A model generated the notes under the pieces. It did no database searches and was not told the DNA's origin. It was given only the letters and a program-made list of their open reading frames with translations. Positions 18,384 through 26,703 of a DNA stretch of 60,575 nt are shown piece after piece (position 1 is the stretch's first letter; the number at the start of each line of letters is the position of its first letter). Made by a program: the position numbers and the translations under genes. Origin of the DNA: Natrialba chahannaoensis JCM 10990 (GTDB taxonomy: Archaea; Halobacteriota; Halobacteria; Halobacteriales; Natrialbaceae); assembly GCF_000337135.1 (NCBI RefSeq), contig NZ_AOIN01000008.1, forward strand, positions 1-60,575. Reading direction: 5' to 3'.

Positions 18384-18936
18384 TTGGCTACATCTCGATG
18401 ACCTTCGAGAGAGCTGGCTGTTCCTCATCGCTGGCGGGACTGAACAATCAGGCCAGCCAGAAGGTTCGCAGAATTCTGCTGGAGAGATTGAGTACTGGGA
18501 GATTGGCGTTGGGAACCCAGAGAAGTTAGTCGAAACAGCGGCGTCGAGTTTGGCTGGCGAACACGTCCACTCCCAAGATAATCTTCTCACCGAACTCCAT
18601 AACGAACTGAGAGCATATCGCTATCAAGACACGCTACTCGTCACACTGGACCAAGAGATGATGCAGCAACTTCGAGCGGAGCTCATAGTATCAGAGATCG
18701 AGATGCCATCCCTTCGAGGATTCACACACGTTGATATCGAGTCGCAACTGCAGACACAGTTTGGGCAGTCACTCGCTGACTATGGACTTACTGAAGAAGA
18801 GCGACGTCGACCGCGTGTAACGGATGACACGAAACAACAGGTCGTGAGCAACGGAACAGCAGAACGTGTCTGGGAGATCTGGACGCGCCTATATCGGTTA
18901 GTTCCAAGCACTGAACTCGAGGGAACACCGCTATGA
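18370..18936 (+). CDS. Unknown protein coupled to the Cas4-like gene
   Basis: A 188-residue soluble, acidic protein I do not recognise. Its start lies inside the 3' end of the Cas4-like gene, so the two are co-translated. The stretch from LLTELHNELRAYRYQDTLLV to GFTHVDIESQ, with alternating strands and helices and acidic residues, could hide a nuclease-like or RNase H-like fold, but no clear catalytic set is seen. It likely assists the nuclease. Confidence 0.65.
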   Translation: MSRNSWLHLDDLRESWLFLIAGGTEQSGQPEGSQNSAGEIEYWEIGVGNPEKLVETAASSLAGEHVHSQDNLLTELHNELRAYRYQDTLLVTLDQEMMQQLRAELIVSEIEMPSLRGFTHVDIESQLQTQFGQSLADYGLTEEERRRPRVTDDTKQQVVSNGTAERVWEIWTRLYRLVPSTELEGTPL

Positions 18937-18968
18937 TCAGAGTTAACATCCTCTCGACTCCGGTCTTC

Positions 18969-18985
18969 CTGAGTATCATACTCAG
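18969..18985. promoter_or_regulatory. Palindromic operator before the first RHH gene
   Basis: CTGAGTAT-C-ATACTCAG is a perfect 17-base palindrome ending 9 bases before ATG 18995. Ribbon-helix-helix proteins often bind such sites to repress their own operon, so autoregulation of the RHH-recombinase pair is likely. Confidence 0.55.
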
Positions 18986-18994
18986 TGAGTTGCT

Positions 18995-19528
18995 ATGAAC
19001 GAAGCAGACCCGACGTTTGTCCGTCGGAAATTCACAATCACGGAGAGACTTGACCAAACATTACAGGAAATGGCTGCGCGTCACTATCAGGGGAATGTGA
19101 GCCTGTGTCTGCGCGCAGCGATCGAAAGTCATCGAGAAACTCTCGAGGGAGATGGCCAATTTGCAGTTCGTCAAGTCGTGCGGCAGTTAGATACACTCCA
19201 ACAGGCAATGCAGGAACTCCAAGCTGATGTCGATAATGCCCTCGTGGAGAGGGACGAAGTTCAGAAGGAAACACAGCTACGTTCAGCTGTATGGGGCGTC
19301 GAGTTGACGGAGGGGATGCAGACCATAATTGATGCTTTGAACAGTTCTGGGTCACCGTTACGGATAGAGGATCTCCTCGAGCAGACCGAACTGAATCCAC
19401 CGCAGCTTCAGAAAAACCTAGGGCGGCTGGTTGACCTAGGATTCGTGGTCGAGACAACTGATGGAAAACAACGATACGGACGTGCTGGCCAGATCAATGC
19501 CTCGAAGAATCGGGGAGGGTTACAGTGA
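18995..19528 (+). CDS. RHH/winged-helix DNA-binding protein, copy 1
   Basis: A 177-residue regulator. The N-terminus (RRKFTITERLDQTLQEMA, then NVSLCLRAAIESH) is a ribbon-helix-helix domain. A coiled coil lies at about 60-95 and a winged helix (IIDALNSSGSPLRIEDLLEQ...LGRLVDLGFV) at about 107-165. The stop overlaps the recombinase start as GTGA, so it is translationally coupled to it. It may be a directionality or transcription factor for the recombinase. It is a paralogue of the protein at 21074-21634. Confidence 0.75.
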   Translation: MNEADPTFVRRKFTITERLDQTLQEMAARHYQGNVSLCLRAAIESHRETLEGDGQFAVRQVVRQLDTLQQAMQELQADVDNALVERDEVQKETQLRSAVWGVELTEGMQTIIDALNSSGSPLRIEDLLEQTELNPPQLQKNLGRLVDLGFVVETTDGKQRYGRAGQINASKNRGGLQ

Positions 19529-20529
19529 CACAAGATATCGATATCAGCTGCCGTCGAGTACCGGACAAATACGCGAAAGAGTATCTGCAGCACGCAGCGG
19601 GTCTAAAGCTGGCGTCCAGTACCACAAAGACGTACGAATCCCATCTCAGAGGATACGTTACATTTCTTCACGACGATAATACCTCTGTCCTCGAGGCGAC
19701 GTTCACAGATGTCCTAGAGTTCGTCGAGAAGTGCGTCCGGCTCGGGAATCGTCGATCGACAATTGAGGGAAAAGTAACGACGATTAGTGAGCTGTACAAG
19801 TACATTCGACTCCGAACGGAGGAAGGTGATGACCTACAATTAGAACCCTTACGGGTAGAAAATATCGATATAAGCCGCTACCAGACGCCAGAGCCGATCA
19901 AGCGAGAAGCGCTCTCTCGGGAAGAGTTACGCCGGTTGTTCGATGCCTTTGATTCCTATCGAAATCGGCTCATGGCAGTGGTTGCAGTTGAGACTGGCCT
20001 TCGAAACTCAGATTTGCGAGAACTCAAAATCACAGATATAGATTTTGATTGTTTACGAATTCACGTATCTGATCCGAAGGGATCGAAACCTTACGATGTC
20101 CCGATAAGCGACGAGTTGGTGTACGAATTGGAGTTCTGGCTTCGACATCATCGAACTGGCTATGCGAGGTCAGATGAGAGTCCATATGTGTTTCCAAGCC
20201 AGTGTGGTTTGAAATTAGAAACGAACGGTAGTTTTAATCAGATAGTTCGTGACGCAGCTGAGCAGGCTGGATTGCAAGAGGTAGTCGGTGAATCACAGAT
20301 TCAGCGGAATGACGGATCAATGCTGGAAAAGGATACACGACAATGGCATCGAGTGACACCCCATACGCTCCGCCATTCGTTTATCACTCTTCTCGCGGAT
20401 TCAGGCGTGGAAGTATCATATAGACAACTAGTGGCTAATCACGCGAGCGCAGAAACGACGCGCAAGTACACCCATCTGACTGAAGATCGTTTTTCTACGA
20501 TCCGGGATAGATTCGTGCCACCAAGGTAG
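19525..20529 (+). CDS. Tyrosine recombinase, copy 1
   Basis: A 334-residue XerC/phage-integrase-type recombinase with a GTG start overlapping the RHH gene. The N-terminal core-binding domain spans about residues 10-100 (TKTYESHLRGYVTFL). The catalytic domain is complete: Arg in TGLRNSDL, Lys in DPKGSKPYDV, HTLRHSF for the His-x-x-Arg box, His in VANHAS and the nucleophile Tyr in TRKYTHLT. It should cut and join DNA at the element's own sites. The neighbouring nuclease and paralogous modules suggest an integrative element. Confidence 0.9.
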   Translation: MTQDIDISCRRVPDKYAKEYLQHAAGLKLASSTTKTYESHLRGYVTFLHDDNTSVLEATFTDVLEFVEKCVRLGNRRSTIEGKVTTISELYKYIRLRTEEGDDLQLEPLRVENIDISRYQTPEPIKREALSREELRRLFDAFDSYRNRLMAVVAVETGLRNSDLRELKITDIDFDCLRIHVSDPKGSKPYDVPISDELVYELEFWLRHHRTGYARSDESPYVFPSQCGLKLETNGSFNQIVRDAAEQAGLQEVVGESQIQRNDGSMLEKDTRQWHRVTPHTLRHSFITLLADSGVEVSYRQLVANHASAETTRKYTHLTEDRFSTIRDRFVPPR

Positions 20530-20924
20530 GACTGGGCACCCTATAGAGGTCATACTGAACACCTATTTATCCGGTTCAGGTTTGGATTTTAAAGTTCTCT
20601 GAAACATAGTAAGGGTGTCCCAATCGACTACCTTTCCCTTATTATGATAATGGTATTTATAATAGATTTTTGAATAATTCTATTTGGCCACTTATTCCCT
20701 CCATATATTGGATTGCTCTGCCTATAGGATTTCTTTTGGAAGTTTTAATTCGCAAAACCCAACAAAAATAAGGTCCTGGGCAGAGAACAATTGTCTGTCG
20801 CATAGCGGAAACTCTGTGTGGCCATGCTCCGACCGCGCATCTCCCTTACCAATAGCCACGGGTGTGGTCTACTTGCTGGGAGAGACCGGGGTGCTACAAC
20901 ACCCCGGAAGCGGAGTCTACGATC
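20530..20924. other. AT-rich intergenic stretch with a hairpin
   Basis: This 395-base stretch between the two recombinase modules is strongly AT-rich at 20580-20770, with no convincing gene. At 20886-20907 CCGGGGTG and CACCCCGG form a perfect 8-base stem with a 6-base loop; it could be a transcription terminator, an RNA element or part of a recombination site. Confidence 0.5.
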
Positions 20925-21077
20925 ATGACAACCGAGAACTCCGATAAGGACATTCAGTTGTACAGAAATAAGCCCTACGGGCTGTATAGAAATAGCTGTT
21001 CAGAACGCCAAACTCCTACACAAAAAGTCACCAAATATCTCTATAAAGCACCGCTAAAGAAGGGTGACTTGAGTTGA
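20925..21077 (+). CDS. Small ORF coupled to RHH copy 2
   Basis: A 50-codon frame from ATG 20925. Its TGA (21075-21077) overlaps the TTG start of the next gene (21074) as TTGA, the same coupling style used throughout this cluster. The product is basic in its second half (KVTKYLYKAPLKKGD) and has no recognised fold. A short repeat, AGCCC-TAC-GGGCT, lies inside it. It may be a leader peptide that couples translation. Confidence 0.4.
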   Translation: MTTENSDKDIQLYRNKPYGLYRNSCSERQTPTQKVTKYLYKAPLKKGDLS

Positions 21078-21634
21078 CCCGGGATTTTTCACCATCGGTT
21101 GGTGTTTCTTCTGGGGACCAGACAGGGAATTCCTCCTCCGATGTTGTCCGACCAAGTGTGACGATTCTGGAACGACATATGCAATTGCTTGATCAAATGG
21201 CAACCGAGAGATATGCTGGGAATCGAAGTGCGTGTCTACGAGCGGCCATAGAGGATCATGCAAGATCACTTGAAGGAGAGAATGAATTTGAGGTTGAACA
21301 GCTAGTAGTGGCCGTACAAGATTTGGAGGAAAGAGTAAGTGATGTTCAAAGATCATTGCAAGAGAATTTAGAGGAAAAGCCAACTGGTGAGGACCTCAAG
21401 CAAACTCCCCAGCACCAGAACAAGGATTCAGAGAGGCAACATCAAATTTATGAACTCATTTCCAGTCAGGGATCAATCTCACTCAATCAGATCGCATCGC
21501 ATGTTGATGCACCTCTGGTGGAGCTCGAGAGTACACTACAAACCTTGTGTGATCGAGGTTTAGTCAATAAAACTAGCTCCTCGGGGCGCTTGGAATACGA
21601 AATTGATGTATCTGGGGTGTCAAATAATGAGTGA
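21074..21634 (+). CDS. RHH/winged-helix DNA-binding protein, copy 2
   Basis: A 186-residue paralogue of the protein at 18995-19528. It has an RHH-like segment (VTILERHMQLLDQMA, then NRSACLRAAIEDHARSLEGE), a coiled coil (residues 75-100) and a winged helix (YELISSQGSISLNQIASHV...LCDRGLV). The only in-frame initiation codon close to the upstream stop is TTG 21074, supported by the TTGA overlap with the small ORF. Its end overlaps the recombinase by 8 bases. The two copies have diverged well beyond a recent duplication. Confidence 0.7.
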   Translation: MTRDFSPSVGVSSGDQTGNSSSDVVRPSVTILERHMQLLDQMATERYAGNRSACLRAAIEDHARSLEGENEFEVEQLVVAVQDLEERVSDVQRSLQENLEEKPTGEDLKQTPQHQNKDSERQHQIYELISSQGSISLNQIASHVDAPLVELESTLQTLCDRGLVNKTSSSGRLEYEIDVSGVSNNE

Positions 21635-22658
21635 GAAAAACAGCGAGATCAAAGATGGGCTAGAGCTAAAGACGGGGTCTAAACTAGCAACTGAATATCT
21701 GCATTCTGAGTGCGGGGCAACAATATCTAGAAACACTGCGAAAACCTATCAGTCGTATTTGAGAGGGTATATCGAGCATTTAGATGAGATTTCGGTGGAA
21801 GTTCTCTCAGCAAAATCTCAGAATGTACGGTCTTACTTGAAAAAGAGAGCTCGACACGGTAGGCGAGAAGGCACACTTAGATTAGATTTAACAGTAATCA
21901 AGGGATTGTACAAATGGATTCGGTTGGAAACAGAAAAAGAGGCTCTAATTGATTATCTTTCTCTCGAGAACATTGATATTGGGAGGTTCCGCACACCTCC
22001 AACGATCGAACGAGAGCCCCTAAATAAAGACGAGTTAGAGGCTTTGTATGATGAACTGGATACTTTTCGAGATCGGCTGATGGTCACAGTTGGAGCAGAA
22101 CTGGGTCCACGTAATATCGACCTCCGAAAAATTAGAGTTGGAGACGTTGACTTTGAGGGCAGAACAATCAGCCTATCAGACTCAAAGGCACGTGATAGGT
22201 ACTCTCTCCCAATCAGTGATACCCTAGCAGTGGAACTAAAACACTGGCTGACTGTGTATCGACCAACGTATCCGTTTTCAGAGGATCACGATTACGTGTT
22301 CCCCTCCAACCAAGGCGGACACCTCTCCGATAGTCGTCTATTGGCAATTGTTAAAGAAGCTGCTCGGAATGCAGGAATACAGGAAAGTCTCGGAGAGTCG
22401 TGGATGTCTGAGCGACAAAAAGATGCACTCGGTACTGACGCAGATATTCGAGAATGGAAAAAAGTGACAGTCCATGCACTTCGTCATACCTTCGGTCATC
22501 TAATGGAAGAAGCAGGGCTCTCGCCTGAAGCCCGACGTGACGCTCTAAACCATAAGTCTACAGAAACCACTGAAAAATATTATTCAAGCAATGCAACGGA
22601 GTACAAAGAATTAATAAGAGAGTTGCTGCACAAGGAACGGGACAACGACGACAACTAA
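21627..22658 (+). CDS. Tyrosine recombinase, copy 2
   Basis: A 343-residue recombinase from ATG 21627, overlapping the RHH gene by 8 bases; an earlier in-frame ATG at 21603 would lengthen the overlap. All catalytic residues are present: Arg in LGPRNIDL, Lys in SDSKARDRYS, HALRHTF, His in LNHKS and Tyr in EKYYSS. The N-terminal SAM-like domain (KTYQSYLRGYIEHL) parallels copy 1. The gene pair duplicates the module at 18995-20529, but the sequence is AT-richer. Confidence 0.88.
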   Translation: MSEKNSEIKDGLELKTGSKLATEYLHSECGATISRNTAKTYQSYLRGYIEHLDEISVEVLSAKSQNVRSYLKKRARHGRREGTLRLDLTVIKGLYKWIRLETEKEALIDYLSLENIDIGRFRTPPTIEREPLNKDELEALYDELDTFRDRLMVTVGAELGPRNIDLRKIRVGDVDFEGRTISLSDSKARDRYSLPISDTLAVELKHWLTVYRPTYPFSEDHDYVFPSNQGGHLSDSRLLAIVKEAARNAGIQESLGESWMSERQKDALGTDADIREWKKVTVHALRHTFGHLMEEAGLSPEARRDALNHKSTETTEKYYSSNATEYKELIRELLHKERDNDDN

Positions 22659-22807
22659 CCCTATCATTCGCTTCTATACTCTTTTCATAGAGATCGCTGT
22701 CAGATAACGAACCTTAACCGCCATCTGGAGATCACCTCCCAAGATACACTTAGACAGTACCCACTGAGTGACCACTGCACTTCTACGAACATGCATTCTT
22801 GGAACCG

Positions 22808-22830
22808 GAGTGGTCACTCAGTGACCACTC
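22808..22830. promoter_or_regulatory. 23-base palindrome before the recombinase pair
   Basis: GAGTGGTCACT-C-AGTGACCACTC is a perfect palindrome with 11-base arms. A further half-site, AGTGACCACT, lies at 22767-22776. The palindrome lies 76 bases upstream of ATG 22906. It is either the operator of this operon or a recombinase crossover site; the extra half-site favours cooperative protein binding. Confidence 0.6.
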
Positions 22831-22905
22831 ATCAGAGAGCACCCTGAAATGGCATAATTTCAGCTCAAGGCTCTATCTTAGTCGAACAATTCTGGAGGTG
22901 ATACA

Positions 22906-23814
22906 ATGACCTGCTTTGAGCAGGTTGAGGGAGCGAGTGACTCTTTTGAGTCTCTTGACAGTGCAACTGAATCATATCTGAGTGAATTGTCAAGCAGTGT
23001 TCCCGACTCTACGTTTTGGTCCCATCAAACTGCAATCATTAAACTCGGAGAGTGGTTCCCAGAATCCAATTTTTCTGAAGTTTGGTTAGAAGACCATCAT
23101 CTATGCCGATTCATTGAATACTTGATAGAGAGCTCTACTCAAGATATTACTACGATCTGTGGATACATAAACTCCTTAATAAATTTCCGATCATACGTTC
23201 ACCAAGAAGATCCTACCATCCTCAAAGCAAGATTGCTATCGAGGATGAAATCATCCGATGTGATAGAGTACAGCGAGATCAATGAACACGTTCTCGGCAT
23301 CTCTACACGTGCTGACAGCCAGAATCTATCCGATCAGATTTCATCGTTGGTAACCTACCTCCGTGAGCGTCAGTTCGGTACTCGAGTTCACGCATATGTT
23401 GAACTCATACTTGATACATGTAGCCAACCTGGGTGTGTGCGATATCTCGACCTTGAGGACGTCAACTCGGATAACGTTACAGTCGTAATCTCGATCCCAG
23501 AAACGCATCTCGTAAGCAGGGCTGGTCTTGTAACACAGAGAGTTGCAAATATTTCACCAGAAACTTCGGAGGCTCTTGAAGAGTTCATAGCCTATGAACG
23601 GAAAGAGCCTACAGAATCCTCTGATAGCCCATTATTGACAACCTCCCATGGGAGGGCGAGTGAATCGACGCTTCGGCGGGAAATGAAACAAGCCAGTGAA
23701 AGTGCAGAAGAATATCCTGGTGTAACGTCACCTCTCACACGACACCAAACTAGTTGCGTCGTCCCCAGTGAAATCTGGCAGTATTCGATTTTGCAGCTCC
23801 TGGAGGAACAATGA
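22906..23814 (+). CDS. Catalytically broken tyrosine recombinase-like protein
   Basis: A 302-residue protein preceded by a full Shine-Dalgarno sequence, GGAGGTGAT (22894-22902), unusual among haloarchaeal genes and a sign of strong translation. The N-terminal half looks like a recombinase core-binding domain. In the catalytic half DTCSQPGCVRYLDLEDV aligns with the active-site segment of the next gene (NGGPRIGGVHSLDV), with Gln in place of the first catalytic Arg. The HxxR box and the nucleophile Tyr are missing because the protein ends early. It is coupled by an ATGA overlap to an intact recombinase. It may be a non-catalytic partner subunit rather than simple decay, since the frame is clean. 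Confidence 0.65.
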   Translation: MTCFEQVEGASDSFESLDSATESYLSELSSSVPDSTFWSHQTAIIKLGEWFPESNFSEVWLEDHHLCRFIEYLIESSTQDITTICGYINSLINFRSYVHQEDPTILKARLLSRMKSSDVIEYSEINEHVLGISTRADSQNLSDQISSLVTYLRERQFGTRVHAYVELILDTCSQPGCVRYLDLEDVNSDNVTVVISIPETHLVSRAGLVTQRVANISPETSEALEEFIAYERKEPTESSDSPLLTTSHGRASESTLRREMKQASESAEEYPGVTSPLTRHQTSCVVPSEIWQYSILQLLEEQ

Positions 23815-24941
23815 ACGAGAATATTGTCCGTCTGCTGTCGGAGATCGATGATCCTGAGACCATCGAAAAAGTGCTGAAGCAAATGGATGTGGACGATACG
23901 TCTCAAGAGAATTCTACTCGAAATAGCTTTGCTCGAGCCACCCTCTCTGATCTCTACAAGCGATTTCTCTCGCGCAGGCAGAATCGAAGCCCGTCAACGC
24001 GGGCCCAATACAAGCGAACGATTCCTCGATTCGTTGAATTCGCGGAAGACAACGACATTACGTACCCAGTAGAGATCTCTTCACCGTTGGTTGATGCGTA
24101 CGTCGACTACTTACAGTCGGAATATGACTCTGACTCAACGATCCTTACGTATACGAAGAACGCACGCACATGGCTTCGGTGGCTCAGCCAACGGGAACTA
24201 TGCGACGAATCAATTTACAGGATCCTCGATAAGGAGGAACTCGGTTTGACTCCAAGAGCTCGTGACGAGGCGATTCCGAAATCTGAAGCCACAGGTCTCC
24301 TTCATCGACTCCGGCGACGTCGACGAGGTTCTGGTATGCATGCTCTCACAGAACTTCTTTGGAATGGTGGACCACGTATTGGTGGCGTACACTCTCTTGA
24401 TGTCCCGGATTTTGACCCCGAGAAGAAAGAACTCCGCTTCCGTCACAGACCGGAAACAGGAACGAGGCTAAAGAACGGGAGCGAAAACTCGAACACGGCT
24501 GGTGATGGTGAACGAAACATTGTGATAAAAGACGAGGTCGTAAGCGCAATTCAATTGTATATCGAGACAGAACGGCCTGACGTTACTGACGAGTACGGCC
24601 GAGAGCCGTTATTTGCGACAGAATACGGACGGGCATCTCGGTCGACACTTCGGCGATGGGTGTACGAAGCTACGAGCTGCCGCTGGAATCCAAAAGATGC
24701 GGATGATTGCTCGTGTGATGGTAGCTGTAATCCTGATTCGAACGTATGCCCGGAGTCATATTACCCACACGCGATCCGTCGAGGATCGATTGTCAGCCAT
24801 CTCAGCGGTGGCCTCCGGAGAGAGCGAGCAAGTGAGCGATTTGACGTCTCTGTGAAGGTGATCAAGAAGCACTACGACCCTCGCACGGAACAAGATCGTC
24901 TCAACGATCGACGCGAAGCAGTCAAGCGTTCGTGGAATTGA
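23811..24941 (+). CDS. Tyrosine recombinase with cysteine-rich insertion
   Basis: A 376-residue integrase with GGAGG (23802-23806) before its ATG, which overlaps the preceding stop. Catalytic residues: Arg in NGGPRIGG, Lys in GTRLKNGS, PHAIRRG for His-x-x-Arg, and Tyr in KKHYDPR. Before the HxxR box is a cysteine-rich insert (DDCSCDGSCNPDSNVC) that probably binds zinc. A decayed copy of the C-terminus lies at 49441-49605. It is probably the active member of a two-subunit recombinase with the broken protein upstream. Confidence 0.88.
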   Translation: MNENIVRLLSEIDDPETIEKVLKQMDVDDTSQENSTRNSFARATLSDLYKRFLSRRQNRSPSTRAQYKRTIPRFVEFAEDNDITYPVEISSPLVDAYVDYLQSEYDSDSTILTYTKNARTWLRWLSQRELCDESIYRILDKEELGLTPRARDEAIPKSEATGLLHRLRRRRRGSGMHALTELLWNGGPRIGGVHSLDVPDFDPEKKELRFRHRPETGTRLKNGSENSNTAGDGERNIVIKDEVVSAIQLYIETERPDVTDEYGREPLFATEYGRASRSTLRRWVYEATSCRWNPKDADDCSCDGSCNPDSNVCPESYYPHAIRRGSIVSHLSGGLRRERASERFDVSVKVIKKHYDPRTEQDRLNDRREAVKRSWN

Positions 24942-25082
24942 GCTACGATACTATTAGATTGAAATGGCTCTGTTGAGGCCCATTCGTTCTCAACGACCGA
25001 AGGAAGCGAGTAAGGCGGGGTAGTTCACAGATCCAATCGCTGGATACAGATTGCCGGGAACTGGGGACGACGGTCCACGAAT

Positions 25083-26057
25083 TCACACTTTTTTGTTTTC
25101 TATTTCGGTTTTCAGATCCTCTATCAGTACTGGTTTCCTGTTTTGATTGATGACGTCTATCTTCGTAAGACCAATCCGTTGAGCAACTGCCACTGTTAGT
25201 TCTCCTTCAACGATCTGGTATGGCCCTGTTGGATCTGGCTCGACAACAGGCGGTGGAAGCAGTGGAATTCCATCTTCTACCCAGAATGCTAACCGTCCAA
25301 TGATCTCTTCCTCTGGTATATCTGGTGGCTGTATATATTTCGGAGATAGCTCCATGTTAGATAATTGCTCTTCTCGAACTGGCTGGGTCATGATGTATCT
25401 CTCTTCACCCTCTTCGTGGAATTCGTCCTCAGATTCCTGCCTGAACTCGTCTAATAGAGATCTATCCGCTACTGGTTCTGACCAGAATTCGAACGTTTCA
25501 TACTGGTCCATAGGATATCCAATGAGATCTGCTACGTCACGACGTACTATCCACCAGTCGTCCTCAAGATCAACATTGTACTTGTTAACATGGTGGATTG
25601 CCTCTTTGCGAAGTTCGTCACTATCTGGGCTATAATGGCCCTCACAAATGTCCTCTATAGCATCCTCAAAGAGCTCGAAATTTTGTACGAAATCAAGCCA
25701 AAAGCGCCAATCATGATCCGGCGTTTCCAAGTGCGAGACTTCGTGTGCGAGAATAACTAGATTCTTCTCAAAAGTCGATGCTCGCCACTTTCCAATATCG
25801 ATTAGCAAATGCAACTCATCGTAATCCGTGTCCAATCCGCCATGTACTGCTGCAACACGGTCTTTGTTGTCTTCCTCTCCGTCTTCTGTCTGGGTAGTTA
25901 TCTCAGAGAAGAATTTTACTATAACTCGATCTTCGACCTCTCCTGGATCGGTAATGTATCTGCAATTTGGATAGCAGATTTCGATCAACCGCTTAAAGAG
26001 GATAAAAATCTCATCACGTTCGTCCTCAGTTGGATCAGCAATCTCATCGTAGGGCAT
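25083..26057 (-). CDS. Metallopeptidase-ParB-like fusion protein
   Basis: About 324 residues from ATG 26057 (a TTG at 26084 would add nine). The N-terminal half has a zinc-peptidase motif, LAHEVSHLE, with the HExxH set near residues 105-109 and a further His in DHDWRFW, the spacing seen in SprT/YgjP-type metallopeptidases. The C-terminal half reads like a ParB/sulfiredoxin-fold domain: ELSPKYIQPPDIPEEEI, then GIPLLPPPVV, then YQIVEGELTVAVAQRIGL, matching the ParB order of position rule, outcome strand and GxxR-like box. Arg is replaced in that box (VEGEL), so nuclease or NTPase activity is uncertain. I know no named protein with both halves. It stands alone, between decayed IS ends. Confidence 0.6.
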   Translation of the reverse strand: MPYDEIADPTEDERDEIFILFKRLIEICYPNCRYITDPGEVEDRVIVKFFSEITTQTEDGEEDNKDRVAAVHGGLDTDYDELHLLIDIGKWRASTFEKNLVILAHEVSHLETPDHDWRFWLDFVQNFELFEDAIEDICEGHYSPDSDELRKEAIHHVNKYNVDLEDDWWIVRRDVADLIGYPMDQYETFEFWSEPVADRSLLDEFRQESEDEFHEEGEERYIMTQPVREEQLSNMELSPKYIQPPDIPEEEIIGRLAFWVEDGIPLLPPPVVEPDPTGPYQIVEGELTVAVAQRIGLTKIDVINQNRKPVLIEDLKTEIENKKV

Positions 26058-26234
26058 TAATTCATGTTTTAGGATGTATTCCAATCAGATAAATGAACCT
26101 CTGGAGATGTAATCATTTGACGATGGGCTGTCTTGATGACAGCGCTTGTGGAGTCTGTTGGGTTGAACTGTCCGTCCCCATTGGAGTATCGCTCAGAGGA
26201 TACTGGACCTATAAAGGGGTAGGAAATTGATGTT

Positions 26235-26354
26235 ATGCATCCGCAGAACGGATTCGATTGTACGGGTGCACAATGGATGGCACTATTGATTTTGATTCTC
26301 GTGGAAATACTGCTCACTACATTTGACATTGGTCAGCCCTGTTTAAATACTTAG
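26235..26354 (+). CDS. Possible one-helix membrane microprotein
   Basis: A 39-codon frame from ATG 26235 whose product has one hydrophobic helix (WMALLILILVEILLTTF) after a short polar start. There is no homologue I can name. It lies in a 650-base gap with IS debris and may be chance. Confidence 0.25.
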   Translation: MHPQNGFDCTGAQWMALLILILVEILLTTFDIGQPCLNT

Positions 26355-26386
26355 TAAGTTATATTTTCAGTCGGTAGTTTGCGTAG

Positions 26387-26551
26387 ATGCAGACCCTCCC
26401 AAAGTCTCGGTTGCTCCAGTTTGTCGAGGAAGCATTTTAGTTAGCGAAACACGCTGTGTCTCGATACTCCTCGAAGTTCTCGAAGCAACGCTACACGCTC
26501 CATCAGCACATCGTTCTCCTGTGTCTCAAAATTCGAACGTGTCCACGATAA
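26387..26551 (+). pseudogene. N-terminal remnant of an ISH transposase
   Basis: Reading from ATG 26387 gives MQTLPKSRLLQFVEEAF, an in-frame stop, then LAKHAVSRYSSKFSKQRYT and LHQHIVLLCLKIRT, the start of haloarchaeal IS5/IS4-type transposases. The rest of the gene is gone. The sequence GAATTTCAACAGAGCC near 26650 looks like the matching terminal repeat, so this is a collapsed insertion sequence. Confidence 0.65.
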
Positions 26552-26671
26552 CAGCGCTCTTCGTATTACCGCAATCCAACTCGGACACCCTGTTCAGTAT
26601 GCACGTGTAGTGTTCAGTAGATTCGCGTGAACAATTCTCTAAAGAAGAGAATTTCAACAGAGCCGAGAAAG

Positions 26672-26679
26672 CTTATATG
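26672..26679 (+). promoter_or_regulatory. TATA box of the KTSC gene
   Basis: CTTATATG is centred about 28 bases before ATG 26704, fitting a leaderless transcript. It lies just inside the terminal repeat of the decayed IS, so the promoter may be IS-derived. Confidence 0.5.
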
Positions 26680-26703
26680 TTACGTGACCAATAGTAGATA
26701 TAA

